Assembly (NCBI GenBank): GCA_003194525.1
Contig: NBIV01000036.1
Coordinates: 248,001-312,000 of the forward strand
DNA: 64,000 nucleotides
Direction: 5' to 3'
DNA from: Gracilariopsis chorda
Taxonomy: Eukaryota; Rhodophyta; Florideophyceae; Gracilariales; Gracilariaceae
Positions 26,431 through 35,340 of the stretch are shown piece by piece. The notes under the pieces were generated by a model, which made no database searches, had not been told where the DNA came from, and was given only the letters and a program-made list of their open reading frames with translations. Each line of letters starts with the position of its first letter. Position 1 is the stretch's first letter. A program made the translations under genes and the position numbers.

Positions 26431-27601
26431 TGTATGGATGGCAGGTGAGCTGGGCAGGTGAGCTCCCGCTTAGGCTGGGTGAGCTCGTTTTCATGTGCTC
26501 GGTAGATCAGTACCGTTCACTAAACAGAATAGTATTTCTGCTTTCCACATGGCAATGCGCCCTTAATCAGATAATTTCTCTGGTTCGGACAACGTCCGAA
26601 CAGAGGAACTGAATCTATCCTTATGCGGTCCTCCGGATAGGACTTGGACCGAAACTGTAGGACCGATCAACTTGGCGGGCCGCAAGTTCATGTCTGTGTA
26701 GTACTTAGATGCAGACCAAGCTGGTCTGAGTAAAGGCATCGCGCACGCGGATGACATTCGTGCTGAGCGACATTGCCTCTTTTTGCTTTCGCTCTTTCAC
26801 AACCATTCTCTTTAATAACCTACTGGAAACTAAAGTACCTATCCGCGCCTACGCGTTAGCGAGCAACACAAGGTGTTCCAATATACCCCGGGCCTTCGTG
26901 TACCTAAAGGTTTGCTCGTTTCCGAAATTGGTCGGGAACCGTTCCACCAGTTTGGTTAATAGGAAGGCATGGCTGGATAGCCTACGTGACCAATAAAACC
27001 TGTGAGTTACCCTGAGTGGTTGGAGTCATTACCAGGACGGTTTGCGGGCTCGGCAGGGCCACCATTTGTTGTTCCTGCAGGGACTCCTGTACCATTTGGT
27101 CAACATAATGCCGAGGGCTCTGCTCCAGGAATTGGAAAACCAATGCGGGTACTTGGTCGGCCAGCTGGTGTGTGGCATGGCCAACCACCATGTTGGTGCT
27201 TGTATCCAGATCCAGCTTTGGTAGCTCCGTTTCCTTTTCTTGTATCAGTTGGTCAGATGTGGCATCGGTCCTCGGCCCCACCGAGGAAGCGTGCTCTACC
27301 ACATTGGTTACCGGGGGAGCTGCATCCTCCGCGGTCTGCTCCCCTTCCTCGGCATAGACTTGTACGGTAGTTCTTCTCAATAGTTCCTCTGGGTTGTCCA
27401 GTGTTGGTTCAACGAACCCCTGGGATGGGCCTGCACCCGTTCCTCGACTCTATGAACCTCTGGACCTTGTGTTAGGTTGCAGCATATCCAATTGGTATAC
27501 CGATGGGTCATTAAATTGCTTTCTAGTGATGACCAACCCAAAAGGTGTGCAAAGTACACTTCTTTTCTAAGTTCTTCTTTCCAAAACCAATAAGTGTAGT
27601 T

Positions 27602-27623
27602 CCAATTCTAGGTCAGGAGAACG
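27602..27623 (-). other. gypsy1 primer-binding site (tRNA-Tyr-like)
   Basis: Five bases inside the 5' LTR, the minus strand reads CGTTCTCCTGACCTAGAATT and two more bases. It matches 18 of 22 positions of the gypsy2 primer site at 33,047-33,068. Confidence 0.6.
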
Positions 27624-27628
27624 AAATG

Positions 27629-28190
27629 TGGTACAACCAATTGGGTGTCAAGTACCAGCGGGGTAGTCCGTTTGGAGAACCATTGGTGGGAGTGCAACGA
27701 AGGCTCGACCTGAAGAGTGGAAGTTGGGTAACCGAATGGGTCTGGCAGCACCCAACCACTAGAGGCGCAAGATAACCAGGCGGGCTTAACGTAACCAGTT
27801 GGTGGTGTTGGTAGTACGGCGCACACGGGTTAGTAAAGCCTGAATAGTCTTAGCTAAACCAATAGGTTGTCTGTAGAAACCAGTTCTTATCACAATTAGC
27901 CCAAAGGTGCTTACCTTTACCATGCTTGGTGGGGGATCGCAGCACCCACCTTAAGGGTGAGCAACGCTCAACTTCATGTGCACTTGGCTACGTGGCATAA
28001 GTTGGGGCCAGCCCTAGTGGTCTGACCCCACACCACAGTAGCGGGGTGTCACTAATTACCCAAAGTAGTTCAATAAATTAGTAAAATAATTAGGTAGCCA
28101 CTCTAACCCACGTGGCACACTCACCAATTGGTCCAGCGCGCGTTGCAATGCCCAATTGGTCCAGCGTGCGTGGCTTTGCCCATGTGGTCA
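27629..28190 (-). repeat. gypsy1 5' LTR
   Basis: Direct repeat of 16,619-17,152. It is longer mainly because a 28-base unit beginning CAATTGGTCCAGCG is present twice near 28,125-28,180. Confidence 0.8.
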
Positions 28191-28195
28191 GATCA

Positions 28196-28625
28196 TACTG
28201 TATCACACAAACTGGCTGTCACTTTAACGCATCCAACTGAACGCCATTACAGACACGTAAAATCCGTAGCACAGTATTTGAAACACACTGCAGCACACGG
28301 CCTTCATTATATCCGAACCTCACTCATAACACAAAAACAGCAACTCAATTTATACTCCGATGCAAATTTTGCAGGAGATGCTGAAAAACGACGCTCGACG
28401 TCCACTGCAACTCAATATCTCATTGAAAACCTTGTTTCGTGGTCATCAGGAAAGCAATCTTCGTCAGCACTCTCTATATATGAGGCGGAATATATAGCAG
28501 CTACCACAGCCACGCGAAACACAGTTATACTTCGATGCATACTACAGTTTTTAGGCTTTCCAGCCTCCACTCCATCAAAGATGAATATTGATAATCAAGC
28601 GCCTATCAGCGCCACACTGACCTAA
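28196..28625 (+). pseudogene. copia3 RNase H region
   Basis: Typical Copia RNase H strings: VAQYLKHTAAHGLHY, LYSDANFAGDAEKRRSTS, SWSSGKQSSSALS, EAEYIAATTATR. It lies directly beyond gypsy1, so it is the far part of the copia3 pol that gypsy1 split. Fossil. Confidence 0.8.
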
Positions 28626-28849
28626 CGTCCATCTAAATGAAGAAAATACATCGACCTACATCATCAATATCTCCATGATCACATTTCTTAAAAACATATT
28701 GCAGTCCAACACAACCTATTCCAACAACAACGAGCGGATATAATGACCAAACAACTCAAACCGCAAGCATATGAGAACAACTTTACGCTACTAAATATAA
28801 AGGCGGCATCTCTTCAATCATCCTAATGACTTAGTCGCGTCGGGAGGGC

Positions 28850-29008
28850 TGTCATCACGCAACTATATGCGCTGCTTCATCGACGCGAACAGTAATCACG
28901 CTGCCATCACGCAGTGTACACGTTGATAAGAACTGTAAAAGGCGGCACTCCAGACTGCCGGCACTACGACCGGTGGAAGTGGAGGGGCATCGATTCTTTC
29001 TTGTCACA
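28850..29008 (+). repeat. copia3 3' LTR
   Basis: 159-base direct repeat of 12,776-12,934, preceded by the purine tract CGGGAGGGC. Confidence 0.8.
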
Positions 29009-29013
29009 GATGG

Positions 29014-29196
29014 TGCAAATGGTAGAACTGGAGAGATTTGCATTGTAATTCTCTCAATTACAATTCAACTCCGAATTGAGATTGCATGCGGTATTCTCCT
29101 TCAATTGGGTTTACAAATAATTAGAAGTTAGAATCTATAAAGGAGCGGACAGCAGCGCAGTATCCGCTTTCTGCAGGCCACATGCTTCGGCTCACA
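29014..29196 (+). repeat. copia2 3' LTR, displaced by nested insertions
   Basis: Plus-strand copy of the copia1-family LTR, with TGCAAATGG start, stem-loop, CTATAAAGGAGCGG box and GGCTCACA end. It follows copia3 directly and is the missing terminus of copia2. Confidence 0.75.
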
Positions 29197-29460
29197 ACTG
29201 ACATCTCATGTACCGAAGGTAGCAGTGCCAATAGACGTTTTGGATGTCATTATTAATAATGAAGAAGATTGTACTTATTCATGGACCTCTTTTAAAATGA
29301 TTTCAGGTTATATAGTGCAATGCAAAAGCAAGAACAGCAGAAGTGTAATAGCACAAATTTTCACGGAGCACTTGTCAGAACTTCATTCGGTAGCAAACTT
29401 CCTCGACGCAAAACACTGTGTGTGCCACTGTTTGTGCAGGGTGAAAAAGATGTTGATCGC
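29197..29460. other. Unassigned flank between copia2 and the DNA transposon
   Basis: An open frame starting near 29,225 runs into the transposon at 29,461. No domain is recognised. It is probably older DNA into which both elements inserted. Confidence 0.4.
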
Positions 29461-31735
29461 TACCCTTCTCAATGGCTTGATTTGGGCCATTGAACGGTAC
29501 TTTAAAAACAAGTTCACCTTACAGATGAGGTATTCTTGATTACTTGATACGAATGAAATCAGCGTCGAAAGCTGATTAGATTGGCATGTCGAACACCAGA
29601 TGAACACCACTCAGACAAAAACAGCCTCCTATTCTGCCCTGGTCACTGACAACCAACGTCGCCAGAGCTTGGGGTTAGTTTGGCCCCCCATTCCCGTCCG
29701 ACTCCTACGTCCAGTGCCTCGCTCACTGCCCCCAATATAAGTTGCGCAGTAAACTGCAACGCAAACAATGGTTGTTTCTTACACCTCGCGACTCTAACAC
29801 CTTTATTTAGAGCCAATGAAGCCGAAACCTCCCGCGCACATTGAGCCAAACGTTTTGCATCGCGAAGGAAACTCGTCAAACGTTGCTTCTGCTCTGCCCT
29901 CTTTGCCCGAGCTTCACGCATTTGGAGCAGCAATTAGCGTCAAGCTTCTCATTCAGCTAATTTTGCTACAAGTTTGAGCTCGCCGTCATTCGCACGACTT
30001 TCAACTTCCTGTTCTGCTCTCTCGCGGGCAATTATACGCTTTTTGGCTTTCTTTGTCTTCTGTTCAAGATGTTCCTGTTCCTGAGGTCTTTTTGGGCCTC
30101 AAACATTTTCCTAGGTCTCATCTCCTCTCCATGTGTCACCCATTTCGCAGGTGCATCAGGGTCATACAAAAAACGATTTGCATTCTTCGCTTTTTCACTA
30201 CCAGTGGAGCCTTTCTGCATTCGTATTTTGCCCATCAGAATGCTGTTAACAGTCTCTTCTTTCTGTAAGAGAATTTTTTTTCTCGAATCTTGCTCGACAC
30301 ACCTTTGCTCTCGGCTATAATGTCCATAGTCCTAGTGAAAACATTCTGGTCGCTGTGCCTCTTTCTCAACGAAACTAACGGCGACGCAATTGTAGCATTC
30401 TACACGCGTTCCTTTTTCTCCTTCATGCGGTCCACTTGCTCGTCTTCGTACGTCTTGAACTTCTCAGCAAAATTCCACTTGAATTGAAAGGTCCCTGGTA
30501 CTTTGAAGGAAGCTTGCTCGAGTTTCGGAGTAATTATTCGAGAGGAATATATGGGGCATGCCAAAGCGAAGTTAAGCCTAGTGGTATCTAAACAGCCTTG
30601 CCGATTGAATTCATCTCTCACAACGCTCATTAGCCCATGAAAGCGCTTGTTAATGAGTTGGTCACATGGTTGCAAGATGTAAGACGTATGTACGGCGTTT
30701 ATAACAGTATTCATTACGTTCTGGAAGCCAAATTGAATGCAGCTGAGTTGTTTTCTGGATGAATGGCCGTCTAGAAATAGAAAAAATGCCTCTACATGTA
30801 CCAGGTGTTGTCGCGGAGTTTGCTACACATGTTGGAAAAATGCGTTGAGAATGGGCCCTTCCACTGAACCATTCTCAGTAGCTGCAATGCATTCATTGCT
30901 GGGAAACGAATTTGGTTAGGTGAAAGCTTCAAGGATTCCCCTGGGTGCCTCGGTAAAAATACCAGTCAAAGGAGAGTTCCAATCACTGCTTTTCTGTTTC
31001 CCGCAACAAAGAAGAAAGAAAAAGTCAAAACGCCGGCAGCGCAGGCACCTATAACAGCAATTATGTGTTTGCTAGCGCTATATGTCGATTTTAATCCTCA
31101 AAGACCCCTGTTTTTAGTGTCCCTTGCCGTAAAAGCTTTTTTCAATTTGCCAAAAGTGCACTCAACCACAGTCTTGTTTAAGTTTCAGACTCTGTTCGCA
31201 TTGAGAAGAATCTCAGGATATATGAGCTGAATATTATCAAAGGCGGCGAAAAAGGTATCAATATAGGCGTACGTTTTAGCAGCAAGCTTGGCATGCTCCT
31301 TGCTTTCCACTTGTTTGTCTGTGATGTCATTATTTTGAGATTGATATGTCCGTACGACTTCATCATTTGGGATACCGGTTTTGTATTTTTTTCTACCGTG
31401 TGCACCTATGCTGGAAAGTACTTGCTTAAACTGAGCATTATCAACCGCAAACCAACGGGATGAAGCAGTTTTTAGTCTCCCGTTAATGAGTGCAGCTTCT
31501 TCGTTAATTATCACTCATGGTCTACCCGTTGTTATGCTGGTGCTGGTTAAACGGGATAGAAGTGCTGTGTTACTAGTAGATATACATTTTTTTAGACGCT
31601 GAACAGTGCTGCGAGCTACGCCTGTTGCGCGAGAGGCTTCGGGTACGCAAAGGTAGGGTGTTTTGGTGTCAATCGTAATGGTTGGAAACTGTCCAGAATA
31701 TGCCCCCATCCCAAATTAAGCCGTTGAGAAGGGTA
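29461..31735 (-). mobile_element. Pogo-like (Tc1/mariner superfamily) DNA transposon with TIRs
   Basis: A 26-base terminal inverted repeat (29,461-29,486 and 31,710-31,735) matches at 24 positions: TACCCTTCTCAA, then [T/C]GGCTT, then [G/A]ATTTGGG. The outermost TA on each side fits a TA target duplication. The minus strand inside encodes a decayed DDE_1-type transposase. An N-terminal helix-turn-helix-like part (31,709-31,515, SRATGVARSTVQRLKK) is followed by a middle part (31,514-31,185), then FLFLDGHSS (about 30,770) and TSYILQPCDQ (about 30,680), and a Lys/Glu-rich tail (to about 29,640). The frame is interrupted repeatedly, and the usual NLDET motif reads NLNKT with a stop two codons earlier. 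No active copy remains here. Confidence 0.7.
29640..31709 (-). pseudogene. Pogo-like DDE_1 transposase, decayed
   Basis: The first codon (31,709) lies just inside the right terminal repeat, as in many small transposons. Recognisable parts are the DNA-binding helix-turn-helix, LDGHSS (second catalytic Asp in pogo relatives) and ILQPCDQ (the LQPLDQ-type motif carrying the third acidic residue), and a basic coiled tail (REARAKRAEQKQR). Several stops and frame changes separate the parts, and the first catalytic Asp appears to be Asn. Jerky- or CENP-B-like host proteins share this fold, but the terminal repeats and the decay argue for a transposon. Confidence 0.65.
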
Positions 31736-32382
31736 CGTACTCCGGTGGCGGGTGTTTCAACATCCCAGAAGACAATAATTATTGCGAATCTACGTGTATG
31801 TTCTTGCCATGATGGGAGGGCGTGCACCACAAAATTGCCATGCCCTGCCATCATGGCAAGGCCATGCATCTGCATAAACATGCAGAGCAGCCGGCCAGTT
31901 CACCGCACACCGGCAGCGCCCTTCCAACGCCCCGGCCAAGTCTGCCGTCCACACCACCGCCTGCACCTCCTCAGCCACCGCGTGCACTACCTCAGCTGCC
32001 GCCTGCGCTACTCACCCAAGCGCGAAGTTCCCTGATCCATGCTCCTGCTATGAGGACTAGGTTTGAGCGCGGTGCAAACACTGCTGATGGTTTGGAAAGG
32101 GCAGCTGTCGACTACGTGATGATGATGAACGGACATGAAAAGCGTCCTCTTCCGCCGGGCCCCACGCACGAACCGTCACTGCACGAGCCCCTTGGCATCA
32201 CGTGAACCGACGGCATAAACGGCATTCGACATCCCACTGTGTCAGCCACGAATGGTAGCAATGTTGAGCAACAGAGACACGTTCTTACAGGTGTACATGT
32301 GGTCTATACCGCTGGAAAACCGACGAAAGTGACTCTCCACAAATGGCACGAGACTCTGTCAAGCGAAGGCGAGTTGGTGTGC
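31736..32382. other. Unassigned stretch between DNA transposon and gypsy2
   Basis: Contains a Pro/Ser-rich frame (31,840-32,205) and a short frame that runs into gypsy2 (32,239 onward). The segment 31,805-31,890 is rich in CCATGG/GCCATG-type inverted words. Nothing recognised; it is the pre-insertion site of gypsy2. Confidence 0.4.
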
Positions 32383-32387
32383 ACCAT
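32383..32387 (+). repeat. gypsy2 target-site duplication, left
   Basis: ACCAT, repeated exactly at 43,870-43,874 beyond the other LTR. This fixes both outer ends of gypsy2. Confidence 0.9.
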
Positions 32388-33043
32388 TGAAGTGCAACGC
32401 CCTCAGGGAGGGATTCGTGGTACTTGATCGTTTTCCAGATATTATCGGTTGTGTAGTGTGTATATGAATTACGCCCCACAATGGTGGGTATGGACACGTG
32501 GGACACGGTTTTGGGTCAATTGACGGTTGGCCACAGTAGTGGATGTTGCCACGAAATGTGGAGGAATAGGAATAAAAACCCCTAAAAACCCCTTGCACAT
32601 CTAAAGAAGCCCATCCTTGGGAGTATAATTGTTCCAATCATATTGGTGTTTCGCCCTGTATAGGGAGTCCTGTCCACCGGCATTGCCGTATCTGTTCGTC
32701 GCTCTCGCGAATCACTTCGTCCTCTCTTCCTCCTCTTCGCCCTTCCTTTTCCCCCTTTTTAGGGTAGCACCTCCCGCTATCCGCGGCCCTCGTGTGCGCA
32801 TCCGCTCACACACCCCCACTTACGTGGAAACATACCTCTATTGAGGATCACACCCCGCTCACGCGGATACCAATTCTTCGCTTTCACCTCCCTGCGCAAG
32901 TCGCGTTATGTGTCCCTGGTCTTACAAACCGGCTTCGCCGTGACACCTCTGGGAGGGAGGGCTCTACCCAACTGGGTTCACCTCGTGAGAGGAAGATCCC
33001 GGACGTATTTCGGTGTTTTTCCCCTTTGGGGCATTGCACCACA
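32388..33043 (+). repeat. gypsy2 5' LTR
   Basis: 656 bases, starting TGAAGTGCAACGCC and ending GCACCACA. It repeats at 43,043-43,869, which is about 170 bases longer. Confidence 0.9.
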
Positions 33044-33046
33044 AAG

Positions 33047-33068
33047 TGGTCTCCCGACCTAGAATCGG
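33047..33068 (+). other. gypsy2 primer-binding site (tRNA-Tyr-like)
   Basis: TGGTCTCCCGACCTAGAATC plus GG, three bases inside the LTR. Its complement has the layout of a tRNA 3' end: part of a T loop (CGATT), T stem CTAGG, acceptor strand TCGGGAG, discriminator A, then CCA. G72 would pair with C1, the pair typical of eukaryotic tRNA-Tyr. Confidence 0.65.
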
Positions 33069-33148
33069 TTTTTGTTTTCCCTCTTACGAGGTTTGTTTTC
33101 ATTCACCGGAAGTTCCGTGATCGTTTCCCGTCGTAACGGTATTTTCTC

Positions 33149-35245
33149 ATGTCGAGAAATCCCTCCGATGCGGAGCCAGTGGTTACGCGTAGTCGCTCCC
33201 GCGACAACGCGGACACTTCCGAAGTTCGGTTCGTACCCCGTATCCCTATACGGACAAGTTCTAGCCGTGCTGGCGCCGCTTCATCGCGGAATGATACCCC
33301 CGACCGGGAACCCCGGGACCTCCTTTTGCCCTCGTTATCACCCCCGCAGGGGAATGCAGCATCGACTCCGGCTGTTGCCGCAGTGCCCCAGGCACCCCGG
33401 CCCGCTCCCGCTGTCGCGGCTTCAAACCCCCGTGGAACGGGCGATAACACCCCCCAGAGAACTTCCCTGGAATCCCAGGTCCGCGCTCTGTGGACCGCCC
33501 ATGACACCCTTGTAGGGGAACTAAAATCCTTCCAAGAGGTGGTCTTGGCAACCCCCGTAAAGGAGGTTGCCGAGGAACTCCGTATTTTACGGTCTGACGT
33601 CAACTCCTTGTTGGAGAGTTTGGGACAACCCGCCACCTTCATCGAAGGAGTTGAAGCCCGATTTGATCGGATTGGTGCCCGCCTGGAGACGCTGGAGCAG
33701 ATCGTCCTCATGGACAAACCATCCCCGGATGATCCGGTAAACGAGGCATCGCACAACGACCAGCTTGCTGGGAAGAAGAAACGCCGTCATCGACGGAAAC
33801 ACCACCGAAAATATTCGGACTCCGATTCTTCGACATCGTCGGACTCATCCCGAAACCATTCGGTTAGCTCGAGCTCCTCGGACTCCAACTCGGAGGACGA
33901 GAAGCGAGGCTACTCCTCCCACTCGAAGCGGTCATCGGCCACTGAAGGTGTGGTCCGAACCCGCCAGAAGGGGAGAAGACACCCCGGTCTCCGGGATTTG
34001 AAACCGACCAACCCGAAATACCAGAAGCTTTTATCATACCGGTACTACCGGCTCGAAGACTCGTCACTTGGACGTACGCCCCGCGGTACGGGAAAGGTGC
34101 GAGAATGCATTAAGCGAATGCAGCTCTCGCTCCGCAACCAGTATTTTACTGGAGAGGACCCGGTCCTAGTACTGGATTTCCTATCCCGCTTTGTAGCGGA
34201 GGCCGATATCCTCGGTATGAATGAGGGAAAAGCCTATTTGGCTTTACCGTATTTCTTACGGGGAGTGGCGGAGGACCAATACAACTCTGTCAGAGGATCT
34301 TCTCGTGCCTCCGAGGGAGGAGTTACTTGCTGGCCGGAGGCTGTGCAGTATCTACTGCGCTCCTACGCCACAAGCACCGCTATTCAGCAGGCTATCCTCG
34401 CTTTGCGAGATACACGCCAGCGTGCTGGAGAGACCGAGACCGATTACTCGGTGCGCCTTAACAAGAATTTCCACAGATGTGGTAACGTGTACCCCGCTGG
34501 GGAGCGCAGTACCATGTTCATCGATGGTCTTGACCCGGCAATCTGGAGTTTAGTTACCCGTTATCGGGAGGATAAGCGGAGGATCACCTATCTCGAGCTG
34601 GTTCAACACGCTCGAGCGGAAGGGGATGCACTTCGTGCAAGAACTCCGAACAATCGGTCTAAATCAGCCAAGGCGTTGTTGCTGGAAAGCGAAGCTTCCT
34701 CACTCCCGCTCACTGCGGATGGGAACCCTGGACAGGGATTTGATACCGTGCATTTAGTGCAGGGGGATGGTGTGTCGATACCCACCAGTGATTTGCCGTC
34801 AACGACGGAGATGACCCGTGATACGGGAACAGAAGATCCCGGTCTATACGGTGGTAACGGTCGGGTCCAACCCCAACGACTCCCGTTTTCAAACGGTCAA
34901 TCCCGTTATCAACGGCGTGGATGGACTGACACCCGCCCTGCGGTTCGCTTCTCCGATACTCGGAATAATAATCCGCGTGTCGCGGTATTGGCTCTCATTT
35001 GCCACCTGTGCTATGCCCATGGCCATACCTCACCTCAGTGTATTTGTTCACTGAAGGATATGGCCAAGGTAGTGGCAAATTATGAGGCCCTCACTCCAGA
35101 AGAAAAACGTTCCGTCCCGACGGCTTCCTACCTCCGTGCTAAAACGGACTTTTCCCATGCCCTACCACAGACCACGCGTGCGCGGCAAGCTTCATACACC
35201 CCGATTCGGGAGATCACGCAACCATCCGTTGCAACCCCCGCTTAG
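33149..35245 (+). CDS. gypsy2 gag protein
   Basis: An open frame of 698 codons from ATG, 105 bases after the LTR. The N-terminal 280 residues are Ser/Pro/Arg-rich with long Ser-Asp runs and are probably disordered. Residues about 310-490 form the capsid-like retrotransposon gag domain (YFLRGVAEDQYN and a W..AV.YLLRSYA stretch). A CCHC zinc knuckle, CHLCYAHGHTSPQC, lies near residues 618-631 and should bind RNA. This gag is longer than most Ty3/Gypsy gags because of the charged N-terminal region. It is the virus-like-particle structural protein of the element. Confidence 0.85.
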   Translation: MSRNPSDAEPVVTRSRSRDNADTSEVRFVPRIPIRTSSSRAGAASSRNDTPDREPRDLLLPSLSPPQGNAASTPAVAAVPQAPRPAPAVAASNPRGTGDNTPQRTSLESQVRALWTAHDTLVGELKSFQEVVLATPVKEVAEELRILRSDVNSLLESLGQPATFIEGVEARFDRIGARLETLEQIVLMDKPSPDDPVNEASHNDQLAGKKKRRHRRKHHRKYSDSDSSTSSDSSRNHSVSSSSSDSNSEDEKRGYSSHSKRSSATEGVVRTRQKGRRHPGLRDLKPTNPKYQKLLSYRYYRLEDSSLGRTPRGTGKVRECIKRMQLSLRNQYFTGEDPVLVLDFLSRFVAEADILGMNEGKAYLALPYFLRGVAEDQYNSVRGSSRASEGGVTCWPEAVQYLLRSYATSTAIQQAILALRDTRQRAGETETDYSVRLNKNFHRCGNVYPAGERSTMFIDGLDPAIWSLVTRYREDKRRITYLELVQHARAEGDALRARTPNNRSKSAKALLLESEASSLPLTADGNPGQGFDTVHLVQGDGVSIPTSDLPSTTEMTRDTGTEDPGLYGGNGRVQPQRLPFSNGQSRYQRRGWTDTRPAVRFSDTRNNNPRVAVLALICHLCYAHGHTSPQCICSLKDMAKVVANYEALTPEEKRSVPTASYLRAKTDFSHALPQTTRARQASYTPIREITQPSVATPA

Positions 35246-35340
35246 GCGGATAGAAACCCCCGTCAACGGGATGAAGCACTCGTTGTCGAGGGAACCAACC
35301 CACCACCGAAGGCGGAAAACTAACTGAGGGAGTCTCCCCT

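Larger units (their letters stand above)
16619..28194 (-). mobile_element. gypsy1: Ty3/Gypsy chromovirus inside copia3, broken
   Basis: LTR-like direct repeats of 534 and about 562 bases (16,619-17,152; 27,629-28,190) enclose a minus-strand gag, protease, RT, RNase H, integrase and chromodomain, in Gypsy order. The 5-mer ATACT occurs just outside both ends (16,613-16,617; 28,195-28,199), a probable target duplication. A primer site (27,602-27,623) sits inside the 5' LTR and a G-rich tract precedes the 3' LTR. An extra ORF in the opposite sense (17,691-19,517) lies between the chromodomain and the 3' LTR. LTRs differ by roughly 15 percent in the stretch compared. Broken in many places. Confidence 0.85.
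12776..29008 (+). mobile_element. copia3: Ty1/Copia element split by gypsy1, broken
   Basis: Identical-length (159-base) direct repeats at 12,776-12,934 and 28,850-29,008 start TGTCATCA and end TTGTCACA. A purine tract (CGGGAGGGC) abuts the right one. Inside are a Copia gag (13,159-14,052), protease-like and integrase/RT parts (about 14,200-16,610), then gypsy1, then the RNase H part (28,196-28,625). The pol part is internally rearranged, some of it reading on the other strand. Without gypsy1 the element is about 4.66 kb, a normal Copia size. LTRs differ at about 15 percent of sites by eye, so it is old. Flanking GATCG and GATGG fit a slightly worn target duplication. Confidence 0.75.
9480..29196 (+). 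mobile_element. copia2: 5'-incomplete Ty1/Copia element split by copia3
   Basis: The body at about 9,480-12,770 encodes integrase end, RT and RNase H segments close in sequence to copia1 (shared strings such as MVRQKDFK, HDALVERK and FVDDSKTL-like palm). It ends in the same purine tract, GCGAAGGATCG (12,765-12,775), seen before the copia1 3' LTR. The matching LTR is not there: copia3 begins at 12,776 instead. Directly after copia3 ends at 29,008, GATGG and then an LTR of the copia1/copia2 family follow (29,014-29,196). The simplest reading is that copia3 landed at the edge of the copia2 3' LTR, making GATCG / GATGG duplications. Broken fossil. Confidence 0.75.

Noticed and set aside
32239-32427. 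Open frame crossing the gypsy2 left end
   Set aside because: It runs from flank into LTR and is created by the insertion.
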